This document shows, piece by piece, positions 1-7,679 of a stretch of 64,000 bases of DNA (its first letter is position 1; every line of letters starts with the position of its first letter). A model generated the notes under the pieces. It saw nothing but the letters and a program-made list of their open reading frames with translations. It did no database searches and was not told where the DNA came from. The stretch spans positions 186,001 through 250,000 of the forward strand of contig NZ_CBXV010000002.1 in the NCBI RefSeq assembly GCF_000820845.2. Direction: 5' to 3'. Origin of the DNA: Pyrinomonas methylaliphatogenes (lineage in GTDB: Bacteria > Acidobacteriota > Blastocatellia > Pyrinomonadales > Pyrinomonadaceae). A program made the position numbers and the translations under genes.

Positions 1-305
1 AAGCGGCCCGTGTAACGATTGACGAGCGTGAATGACGGACTGCTCACATCATCCTCCTCGATACCGAGCGCGCTGGTGAGCCCTTTGATGAAGATCGTTT
101 TGCCGGCTCCCAACGGGCCATCGAGAAGGAAGACCTCGCCGCCTCGAACGGCGCGCCCAACCTGTTCGCCCAGCGCGCGCGTCTCCGCTGGCTCGCGCGT
201 GATCCAAACGCCCGTCGGTATGTCTGCGCCATCCTTCATCGCAAGTTCGGTCTGCTCGCTCTCTCCCAACGGTCGCGGGAAATCCGCTGCCATGCCATCC
301 TTCAT
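1..305 (-). CDS. tsaE: TsaE, tRNA threonylcarbamoyladenosine biosynthesis ATPase (3' end cut by window edge)
   Basis: TsaE is the P-loop ATPase partner of TsaB/TsaD in making the t6A base of ANN-decoding tRNAs. The visible N-terminal part contains the Walker A motif GPLGAGKT, followed by a typical TsaE stretch with FIKGL and SSPSFTLVNRY. The C-terminal half lies beyond position 1. Two ATG codons are possible, at 305 and 293, and both are in frame. The N-terminus is unusual because EQTELAMKDG (around residues 18-27) is nearly repeated from the sequence at the start (EQIELAMKDG), caused by a 30-bp direct repeat 66 bp apart. Function is clear from the motif; the start is not. Confidence 0.85.
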   Translation of the reverse strand, partial: MKDGMAADFPRPLGESEQTELAMKDGADIPTGVWITREPAETRALGEQVGRAVRGGEVFLLDGPLGAGKTIFIKGLTSALGIEEDDVSSPSFTLVNRYTGR

Positions 306-323
306 CGCAAGTTCGATCTGCTC
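228..323. repeat. Paired direct repeat inside the 5' end of tsaE
   Basis: A 30-bp sequence at 228-257 recurs at 294-323 with 29 of 30 bases identical. The start-to-start distance is 66 bp, so the copies are in the same reading frame. The 36 bp between them are not repeated. This is the only one of the window's paired repeats that lies in coding sequence; it affects only the variable N-terminus of TsaE ahead of the P-loop. Confidence 0.85.
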
Positions 324-458
324 CCCACAGACTGGACGATCATCTTTTCGAGCGCAGGCGATTATAGCATGAGCGCGCTGGCGATAACGCTCATCCGATC
401 TCCGAGCGACGCGGTTTTCCAAGCCACCACGTTCGTGAGGCCTTGCGTTGCCTAACAC

Positions 459-2225
459 TCAACCCGTGATCAACACAGCGCGCTCGCACCCTCGCACCGA
501 ATTGATCCGGTAAAGCTCCGTACAACGCTCTAGCTCATCGCGCATGATGATACGCTCGCGCACGCGCCCTTTGGCTAAAAGCTCTGCCCGCATCGTCCCC
601 GGCAGCAGTCCGCACTCGACGGGCGGCGTCACCAATTCATCATTCAATCGTAAGACCACATTCCCGATGGTTGTCTCGGTTAGTTCGCCGCGTTCGTTCC
701 ATAGCAACACATCGTCCGCCCGCCGACACAACGCGCGCGCTGCGGCGTATACAGAGCGATGAGTCGTTTTGTGGAAGAGGAAGCGATCGCAAGAGTTGAC
801 CGGCGTCGGCGCAAGTTGCAAGCGCAGCGGCTGTCGATCGTTAAACGATAGAGGCGCGCTCTCCAACTTCACTTCGCCTGTACGGGCGAGCGACAAACGG
901 ATACGCTGCGGTGCCACAAAAGATCGTGCCAGATCACACAGCTTTCTTCGCACGCGCTCTTCGTCGAAGGCGAAGTCGAAATAGTCAGCCGAGTCGCGCA
1001 GTCGCGCAAGATGGCGTTCGAGCAAGAAATAGCCTTCACGCCTCGTCCAGCGCATCGTTTCGAACAGTTCGAATTCCGGGTCAGGTTGCAGCAGGGCGCG
1101 CGCTTTATTGAAACATTCCGCATATTCGTCAGCGACCTCGGAATCCCAAGTGATCCCGCCGCCGACGCCATATTCGGCCTCGCCCGATTTTCGATCGACT
1201 AACACGGTACGAATCGCAACGTTGAACTGCGCGCGCCTTTGCGGTGCGAGGAAACCGATGCCGCCCGTGTACACGCGCCGCGGTTCCGTCTCGAGTTCAG
1301 AGAGAAGGCGCATCGTGCTCACCTTCGGCGCGCCCGTAATCGAGGCACAGGGGAAGAGCGCGGCGATGAGGTCCGAAGTGGCGACGTTCGTCTCAGCAAC
1401 GACGGTAGAAGTCATCTGCCAAATGGTCGCGTATCGCTCCGTCTCCCATAAACGATCGACGCGCACGCTTCCCAATTTGGCGACGCGACCGAGGTCGTTG
1501 CGCACCATATCGACGATCATCACGTTTTCAGCCCGGTTCTTGGCCGAGCGTCGAAGCTGCGCAGCATACGCGCGATCTTCCGCGTTGAACCGCCCGCGCG
1601 GCGCGGTCCCTTTCATCGGTTTGGCGACGACCATCGCCCCATCGCGCGAGAAGAAAAGCTCCGGCGAGACCGAGCAGAGCGCGTACCGACCGGTATCGAG
1701 GTACGCCGCGTAGGCGACCGGCTGCGCTTCGACGAGCGCGACGAATAAGGCTTTCGGATCGGCTCGAAAGAGCGCGCGCAAACGCCAGGTGTAGTTCGCC
1801 TGATAGGTGTTGCCTCGCGCGATCTCATCTTTGATACGCGCGATGGCCTGCGCATATTCGCTTTCGCTGACAGATGGCTTCCACTCACACGCTGAGATCT
1901 CTAACTGTCGCGAACGCGAGGCTCTCAGCGCCGAATCCACGGCAGGCTCGCGATAGAGCCCGAACCAAAGCAACGGGAAATCGCTCGTCCGCCGAACGCG
2001 AAAAGCGGGATCGAATGCAGGAGCGGCCTCGTAACTGATGAAACCGATGCCATAGAGATTGTGCTTTTCGACTGCCGCTTCAACCTGTCGCAATCGCGGC
2101 AGCACCTCTTCGACGCGATAGGCTTCGATCGCTTCGATCGGATCGCTGAAATGCCACCACTTACCCGTCGCGGCATGATGCAGTAAAATCTCGCCGCTCA
2201 TCGCATCGGAAAAAGCCGCTGCCAT
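459..2225 (-). CDS. pabB: Aminodeoxychorismate synthase component I fused to aminodeoxychorismate lyase (PabB-PabC)
   Basis: 588 residues that would carry chorismate to p-aminobenzoate for folate synthesis, given a glutamine amidotransferase partner (PabA) not present here. Residues 1 to about 385 form the chorismate-binding enzyme, with the family motif KPMKGTAPRG and the C-terminal signature GGGITWDSEVADEYAE. Residues from about 390 form a class IV aminotransferase (PabC) starting FELFETMRW, with the likely PLP lysine in HKTTHR and the TTIGNVV motif near the end. The fusion is a known arrangement. The start ATG is preceded by a weak GAGG. No neighbouring folate gene is visible. Confidence 0.92.
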   Translation of the reverse strand: MAAAFSDAMSGEILLHHAATGKWWHFSDPIEAIEAYRVEEVLPRLRQVEAAVEKHNLYGIGFISYEAAPAFDPAFRVRRTSDFPLLWFGLYREPAVDSALRASRSRQLEISACEWKPSVSESEYAQAIARIKDEIARGNTYQANYTWRLRALFRADPKALFVALVEAQPVAYAAYLDTGRYALCSVSPELFFSRDGAMVVAKPMKGTAPRGRFNAEDRAYAAQLRRSAKNRAENVMIVDMVRNDLGRVAKLGSVRVDRLWETERYATIWQMTSTVVAETNVATSDLIAALFPCASITGAPKVSTMRLLSELETEPRRVYTGGIGFLAPQRRAQFNVAIRTVLVDRKSGEAEYGVGGGITWDSEVADEYAECFNKARALLQPDPEFELFETMRWTRREGYFLLERHLARLRDSADYFDFAFDEERVRRKLCDLARSFVAPQRIRLSLARTGEVKLESAPLSFNDRQPLRLQLAPTPVNSCDRFLFHKTTHRSVYAAARALCRRADDVLLWNERGELTETTIGNVVLRLNDELVTPPVECGLLPGTMRAELLAKGRVRERIIMRDELERCTELYRINSVRGCERAVLITG

Positions 2226-2310
2226 CCAGCCTCTTTACGAATGGCGCATTTTAGAGCTGATTCACAGTTTCGGCGCTCACCGGATGCCGCCCGGAGAAGC
2301 AAACGCTGAT

Positions 2311-3993
2311 TCAACTCGGCAACTCGCCCTCTGCGTCCAGTTGAAGGACGGCTTCGCTCAAATGTTCGCGCACATCCGAAGCGGTCATCGTCCGCATGCC
2401 GCGCGCGCGCGCCGCCAGATCCCCAGCCAGACCGCCGATGTAAACTGCCGCGTTGACCGCCGCGATCGGGTCGGAGTTTTGAGCGCGAGCAGCCAACTCC
2501 TGGGCCAGAAAACCGGCGATGATCCCCGTCAAAGTATCGCCCGAACCCGCCGTGCCGAGCCCAGCGTTGCCGGTCGGATTGACGAAGACGCGGCCATCGG
2601 CGGATGCGATGAGCGCGCGTTCACCTTTGAGCACGACGTGGAGTTCGTGCTTCGTAGCGAAATCGCGCGCGGCTTCGACTCGATCCTGTAACATCTCATC
2701 GCCCGCCGTACCGATCAGGCGGCGCATCTCGCCCGGATGCGGTGTCAAGATCAACGGCGCAACATCGCTTCCACGCAAATCGCTGGGCCACGGCGCGAGC
2801 GCGTTCAACCCGTCAGCATCGATCACCACGGGCACGCGGCGTCGTACGATCACCTCACGGACGAAACGGCGCGTCGCCTCATCGCTCGCATCGAGTCCGG
2901 GCCCAATGGCGATGAGCGTCATGCGCTCGGCGAGCGTGAGGACTTCCTCGACCGCCTCGACGCTGGCCGTCCCATGCGCCGTCTCGGCGATCGGCGCCGT
3001 GATCACCTCAGGCATCAAGCGTGCCGCGACCGCTTCGATGGCCGATCGCGGCGCGGCGATAGTGACGAGCCCGGCCCCTGAACGCATCGCCGCGTTCGCG
3101 GTCAATGCTGCGGCTCCCGTGAAACGACGAGAACCGGCGACGACGAGCACATGGCCGTGCGAGTTTTTGTACGATCCTGGCGCATAGCGTGTGCGGCGCA
3201 ACCAAGCGCGCGCGTCGCTCGCTTCAAGCAGGAATAATCGCGACGGCGAAGCTTCGATCAACTCACCGGGCGAACCGATGTGAGCGATGACGAGGCGCCC
3301 ATTGAGACGCGAGGCTGGCGGCAAGACGTTAGCCGGCTTCGGCGCCGTAAAGGTGACGGTCACATCCGCGCGCACCGCCGGACCGATCGGTTGCGCGCGA
3401 TCGGCGTCGAGCCCAGATGGGAGATCGAGCGACAGGATCCGCGGAGTCGAAACGCCGGATCGGTCACGGGCTTCGCGCAATTGGACCAACCGCTCAACGA
3501 CGGCGCGATGCGCGCCTTCGACCGGGCGCGTCAGGCCCGTGCCGAAGAGCGCGTCAATGATTAGATCGCAATCAGCGAGTCGCGCCGCGACCTCATTCCA
3601 AGTCGATAACGTATCGCACTCGATGAAAGAGAGCGATCGATCCGGTCCGGCGGCAAGCCGACGCGCGATCTCGAAATTGATCTGCGCGTCGCCCTTGGCG
3701 TCCGCTAAACGACCGCACAAGATGATCTCGACGCGCGCTCCCTGACGCCACAGCGCCCGACCGACAGCCGCTCCGTCGCCACCGTTGTTGCCCCGCCCGC
3801 AGATGATCGCGATTCGCTTTCCGTGCAAGTTGGCTTCATGAGATCCGAGCGAGCCTTCGGTCAACAACGTGACCGCTTCGCGCGCGGCGTTCGTCGCCGC
3901 CGCTTCCATCAGAAGCAGCGACGGCGTCGCATATTGCTCTGAGGTCGCGCGATCTATGGCGCGCATCTCTTCGGCTGTGACCACCTTCCGCAC
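2311..3993 (-). CDS. nnr: Bifunctional NAD(P)H-hydrate epimerase / ADP-dependent NAD(P)H-hydrate dehydratase
   Basis: 560 residues repairing damaged hydrated NAD(P)H. The N-terminal YjeF epimerase domain (about 1-225) carries GRGNNGGDGAAVGRAL and the ALFGTGLTRPV loop. The C-terminal ribokinase-like dehydratase domain (about 245-550) carries LTPHPGEMRRLIG and the catalytic GTAGSGDTLTGI motif. The start is a GTG giving MRKVVTAEEMRAIDR, which matches the normal family N-terminus; an in-frame ATG at 3966 would remove the first conserved residues. Length is typical for the two-domain fusion. It stands alone between pabB and the HDOD gene. Confidence 0.93.
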   Translation of the reverse strand: MRKVVTAEEMRAIDRATSEQYATPSLLLMEAAATNAAREAVTLLTEGSLGSHEANLHGKRIAIICGRGNNGGDGAAVGRALWRQGARVEIILCGRLADAKGDAQINFEIARRLAAGPDRSLSFIECDTLSTWNEVAARLADCDLIIDALFGTGLTRPVEGAHRAVVERLVQLREARDRSGVSTPRILSLDLPSGLDADRAQPIGPAVRADVTVTFTAPKPANVLPPASRLNGRLVIAHIGSPGELIEASPSRLFLLEASDARAWLRRTRYAPGSYKNSHGHVLVVAGSRRFTGAAALTANAAMRSGAGLVTIAAPRSAIEAVAARLMPEVITAPIAETAHGTASVEAVEEVLTLAERMTLIAIGPGLDASDEATRRFVREVIVRRRVPVVIDADGLNALAPWPSDLRGSDVAPLILTPHPGEMRRLIGTAGDEMLQDRVEAARDFATKHELHVVLKGERALIASADGRVFVNPTGNAGLGTAGSGDTLTGIIAGFLAQELAARAQNSDPIAAVNAAVYIGGLAGDLAARARGMRTMTASDVREHLSEAVLQLDAEGELPS

Positions 3994-4148
3994 GGAAGCG
4001 ATGATATGAAGAGAATGGAGCGAGGGTCAACACGCTAGGATGACGATGAAAAACTTCCCCCGAAGAGGGCGAAATCGAGCGAAAGCGTGTGAAGGGAGTG
4101 GACGTTCCGCATAGCGAATGGCAGGATGAGCTTAGAACATCTTCGCCC

Positions 4149-5348
4149 TTAACTTCCTTCCTCTGCCCCCCGCATCCGCAAGCAGACGTTCCGCCAACTC
4201 ATGAACCGCTCCAGAAGATCGTTGCGCTCTAGGTAACCGAAATCGGGCACGGGCGTGTAACTGCGCCCTTCGTGCTCGAATATATCCGCAGCGTGCACGG
4301 CGATGAGCGCATCGAAATCACCACCGGCCCGATCGCCCGGGCGGTGATGGAAGGCGACGGCTTCGATGATCTGATCGGGCAAGCCCCATAGCCCGAACAA
4401 ATAGGCGCCGACTTCGGCATGCGTCGTGCCGAATACCTCCTGTTCGGCATCGGCGAACAGGTATCGCTTGTCGGCGACGAGTCTGAGCGCTTGTTCGTAC
4501 CATTCGGGCAACATCGTCGCCAACACGATCTTCCCGGCATCATGAAGCAATCCAGCCGTGAAAGCATCTTCCGCCATCTTGTCCGCATGACGCTCCAAAC
4601 GGACGATCTGCTTGGCGAAGACAGCCGTTTGCAGACTGTGCGACCACAAAGCTTCGGGCGAAAAGTTCGACAGGCGCTTCGCGTTGAAGTGTGAAAAGAC
4701 GCTGATCGCCAAGACCAGACTGATGATCGTATCGAGCCCGAGGAACATCGTCGCTTCGGACGGGCTGGTTATCTTGCGCCGCAGGCCGAAGAAGGCCGAA
4801 TTGACCACTTGTAGGACTTTCGCCGTCAAAGCGAGATCATGCGCGATGATCTCACCGACTTTGCGCACCGAAGGGGAAGGCGATTGCAACTCCTCGATCA
4901 ATTGCGCGTATACGGATGGCAAACTCGGCAAAGAGTCCATCTGCGCGACGACGCGCTGCAATGATTCGTTCGCCAACAGATCGCGCAACGCACAGGCGCG
5001 CTCGATCGCTTTTTCTAGATCCGCGGCGGTGCAGGAACGCGACAGCCGCCGATGGGCCGGACCCAACCATTTGGTGAGCATCTCCTGATCGAGCTTGTCG
5101 GATAGAATCATCCGCACGGGGCGCGGGTGATGGCGCATCAACTCGGCCAACAACCCCATCCCTTTTTCGGCGTTCGATTGCGGGTTGATCACGACGGCGT
5201 CGAAGTCATCGTTTTCAGCGAGCTTCTTCAGCGCCTCCTCCTCGGTGCGCACGAAAGTCATAGCCCATTGCGCGCCGATCGAGCGCGTCAACCACTGCAT
5301 CCCGCCGATAGCATCGTATTTGCTGTCAACGAAAAGGATCTTTCTCAT
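4149..5348 (-). CDS. HDOD-domain protein with degenerate N-terminal receiver
   Basis: 399 residues. The first 115 residues are receiver-like, but the phosphoacceptor position is Asn55 (context DAVVIN) and the usual conserved Lys is Arg (LSRSC), so phosphorylation looks unlikely. Residues about 130-370 are an HDOD domain (MDSLPSLPSVYAQL, HDLALTAKVLQVVNSAFFGL, then AGLLHDAGKIVLA and AVAFHHRPGD). HDOD proteins of this type act in signalling linked to motility or c-di-GMP, but their targets vary. The gene is monocistronic, with a good promoter at 5482-5511 and a 16-bp palindrome just downstream of the probable start of transcription. Confidence 0.85.
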   Translation of the reverse strand: MRKILFVDSKYDAIGGMQWLTRSIGAQWAMTFVRTEEEALKKLAENDDFDAVVINPQSNAEKGMGLLAELMRHHPRPVRMILSDKLDQEMLTKWLGPAHRRLSRSCTAADLEKAIERACALRDLLANESLQRVVAQMDSLPSLPSVYAQLIEELQSPSPSVRKVGEIIAHDLALTAKVLQVVNSAFFGLRRKITSPSEATMFLGLDTIISLVLAISVFSHFNAKRLSNFSPEALWSHSLQTAVFAKQIVRLERHADKMAEDAFTAGLLHDAGKIVLATMLPEWYEQALRLVADKRYLFADAEQEVFGTTHAEVGAYLFGLWGLPDQIIEAVAFHHRPGDRAGGDFDALIAVHAADIFEHEGRSYTPVPDFGYLERNDLLERFMSWRNVCLRMRGAEEGS

Positions 5349-5457
5349 CTATCTCACCGCCTCTCGCTTCACAAGCCAATTGACTCAGCTCGATACGGCG
5401 TGAGTTGTGGAGGATTAAAATGGGGGCAGTTTGACGTCTTTCGGAGAGCGAGGAGCC

Positions 5458-5473
5458 ATCCCCGATCGGGGAT
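5458..5473. promoter_or_regulatory. Perfect 16-bp palindrome, possible operator
   Basis: ATCCCCGATCGGGGAT is a perfect palindrome. It would cover roughly +2 to +17 of the transcript predicted for the HDOD gene, a position suited to a repressor site. A related half (GATTTGGGGATAG) occurs at 33828-33840. Confidence 0.45.
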
Positions 5474-5481
5474 AGCTTTCG

Positions 5482-5511
5482 ATTCTAGTCGCACACTTCG
5501 ATTTAAATCAA
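5482..5511 (-). promoter_or_regulatory. Probable sigma-70 promoter of the HDOD gene
   Basis: On the minus strand, TTGATT (5511-5506) is followed after 18 bp by TAGAAT (5487-5482). Transcription would start near 5475, about 127 nt upstream of the ATG at 5348. Confidence 0.5.
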
Positions 5512-5557
5512 TGCTGTTACCGCAGGGCGATCTTGCGCCCCAAAAAAACCGGTGACT

Positions 5558-5785
5558 TTAGCCCCACAGCGGCTCCCCATCATAAACGACACGCCAGCCG
5601 TTCTCCTCGCTCAAACGTAACACTTTGCGAAACTCTTCGACGACCGCCCACGGTTCATAATTTTTCACCAGCGGATGCCCGCGGCGCGGATCGAGGGTCG
5701 TAATAGAAGCTCCCCTCTCAGATTTGACCATCGTGATCAGCGCGAGCATGTCATTCTTCGCCATAATGACCGTTCGCGTCGCCAT
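5558..5785 (-). CDS. Small protein of unknown function (75 residues)
   Basis: I do not recognise a family. The product has no signal peptide, membrane segment or cysteine. It starts MATRTVIMAKNDM, has a charged middle (LDPRRGHPLVKNYEPWAVVEEF) and ends RVVYDGEPLWG, consistent with a small soluble alpha/beta fold. The case for a real gene is a -10-like TATAAT at 5893-5888 about 100 bp upstream in an AT-rich patch, good coding character and no competing ORF. It lies between the HDOD gene and the NtrC-type regulator, all on the minus strand but well separated, so it is probably transcribed alone. Confidence 0.6.
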   Translation of the reverse strand: MATRTVIMAKNDMLALITMVKSERGASITTLDPRRGHPLVKNYEPWAVVEEFRKVLRLSEENGWRVVYDGEPLWG

Positions 5786-6178
5786 CTGCCTATGCCTCCA
5801 CCGATCGCAAACCGCCCGAGAAGCGCATCCGATCTGCGCCGACCCGGGCCTCGTTGCGCACGTGCCGTGAACGCACTGATCTCAAAAATTATAATAAACC
5901 AAGCGCGCTCGCAATTTAAACTTGTGAAGCGAAGGTCAGCGAAGAGGCGGGCCTCAGAGATCTTCGGCGCCCCGTTTAAGGCCCAGGGCCGATGTGACTC
6001 GACCGCTTCGGATCTTGTAACCCGAACAAGGCCGCACGCGCAGCGCCCCTTTCGCTGGCCCAGAAGCTCGAGCGGATGAAGGTAGCGCAACGATCGCACC
6101 GCGGCATCCACCCGACGCGCTTCAAGCGCTTTGCGAGCTCATCCCGATGCGAAGCATTAAGCGCCAGCGCCGCTGATC
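5786..6178. other. Intergenic region (393 bp)
   Basis: Contains the AT-rich patch with TATAAT on the minus strand (5893-5888), the likely promoter of the 75-residue gene. No clear -35 at the right distance. The part from 5900 to 6178 holds no ORF, RNA gene or repeat that I can support, and no obvious terminator for the upstream regulator gene. Confidence 0.4.
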
Positions 6179-7558
6179 TTAAAGGCGCCGCGTCAGCTTG
6201 TAATCGCGCAATCGGCGATAGAGGGTTGAGGGGGAGATCCCGAGCAACTCCGCCGCCTTGCCGCGATGCCAACCTGTCTGCTCGAGAGCCGCAAGGATCT
6301 GTTGCCTTTCGACCTCGTGGAGCGGCGCGGTCACGGGTCTTGGAGGCGGCTGGGAGTTTGAAGGCGAGACTGAAGCGACGCCGCTCGGCGGCGAACCGAC
6401 CACTTCGGGAGGCAGTTCGTTTACCGTAATGCGCCCTTCGTTGGCAAGGATGACGGCGCGTTCAAGGCAGTTGCGCAACTGCCGGACGTTTCCGGGCCAG
6501 TGATAGCGTTGCAGAGCGATGAGCGCTTCATCCGTCAGTTCTGGCGGATTCGAGCCGCCCAGTTGTTTGAGCAGATGGCGCGCGATCGGGACGATATCTT
6601 CCGGACGCTCGCGCAACGGCGGCAAGTTGATCTGAAAACCGTTGATGCGATAGAGCAGATCGGGCCGAAAACCGCCATCGCCTACGAGGGCGTTGAGATC
6701 GCGGTTGGTCGCGGCGATGACGCGCACATCGACATGCACCTTGCGCACCCCTCCGACGCGATAGAAGGAGCGCGTTTCGATCGCGCGCAAAAGCTTCGAC
6801 TGCAACGATGGCGGCAACTCCGCCACCTCATCGAGGAAGAGCGTGCCGCCGTCTGCAAGCTCGAATAAACCGAGCTTGCGCCCCTTCGCGCCGGAGAACG
6901 CTCCGGCCTCATAGCCGAAAAGCTCCGATTCGATCAATTCCGAGGGCAGCGCGGCGCAGTTCAGATCGACGAACGCGCCTTCGCGGCGGGCGCTCAACCG
7001 ATGGATTTCGTGCGCGATCAACTCCTTCCCCGTTCCCGATTCGCCCGTAATGAGGACCGAGACATCGGATTGCGCGACGCGCTCGACCAATCTCAAACAT
7101 TCGCGCATCGCGGCGGAGACATAGATGATCGGCCAAGGCTCCGCTTGGCGGGCCAGTTGAGCGCGCAGCCGTTGATTATCGACGCGCAGATGGCGCTTTT
7201 CTGCCGCTTGGCGCACGAGCGCATCGAGTTCGACGATGCGATACGGTTTGGTCAAATAATCATATGCGCCGAGCTTCATCGCTTCGACCGCCGTCTCGAC
7301 CGTCGCGTAGCCGGTCAACATGATCACCTCGGGCGGATTCGCCCGCTCGCGCACGCGCCGCAGAAGCTCCATTCCGTTCATGCGCGGCATGTTGATATCG
7401 CACAGCAGAACGTCGAAGGACTCTTCCTCGAGGGCGCGAAGCGCCGCCTCGCCATCAGCCGCCGTATGGACTTCGTGCCCCATACGTTCGAGCTCTTTCT
7501 GCAGCACCAAGCGCAAATTCGCCTCATCTTCCACGACAAGCAGTTTCGCTCTCTGCAT
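6179..7558 (-). CDS. Sigma-54-dependent response regulator, NtrC family
   Basis: 459 residues. The receiver (about 4-115) keeps the phosphoacceptor Asp in DVLLCDINMPRMNG and the conserved Lys in YLTKPY. The AAA+ domain (about 140-370) has Walker A GESGTGKE and Walker B GGTLFLDEVAELP. The sigma-54 contact loop reads GAFSGA instead of the consensus GAFTGA. A Fis-type helix-turn-helix closes the protein (ERQQILAALEQTGWHRGKAAELLGIS...). It activates sigma-54 promoters after phosphorylation, most likely by the histidine kinase encoded 120 bp upstream. No target promoter is recognisable here. Confidence 0.93.
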   Translation of the reverse strand: MQRAKLLVVEDEANLRLVLQKELERMGHEVHTAADGEAALRALEEESFDVLLCDINMPRMNGMELLRRVRERANPPEVIMLTGYATVETAVEAMKLGAYDYLTKPYRIVELDALVRQAAEKRHLRVDNQRLRAQLARQAEPWPIIYVSAAMRECLRLVERVAQSDVSVLITGESGTGKELIAHEIHRLSARREGAFVDLNCAALPSELIESELFGYEAGAFSGAKGRKLGLFELADGGTLFLDEVAELPPSLQSKLLRAIETRSFYRVGGVRKVHVDVRVIAATNRDLNALVGDGGFRPDLLYRINGFQINLPPLRERPEDIVPIARHLLKQLGGSNPPELTDEALIALQRYHWPGNVRQLRNCLERAVILANEGRITVNELPPEVVGSPPSGVASVSPSNSQPPPRPVTAPLHEVERQQILAALEQTGWHRGKAAELLGISPSTLYRRLRDYKLTRRL

Positions 7559-7679
7559 AGCTTTCAGAAACGATAAGGTTCGTTGACGGGGCAGGACGTT
7601 TCGCGCTCGAAGCGGGGGCGCTCTTCTTCGAGCCTTTCGGCTTTATACCACAAAACCCGACGAAGCTTCATCCGAATTT

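Noticed and set aside
2254-2313. GCTGATTCA repeated 49 bp apart
   Set aside because: Nine bases are too few to separate from chance; not counted with the paired repeats.
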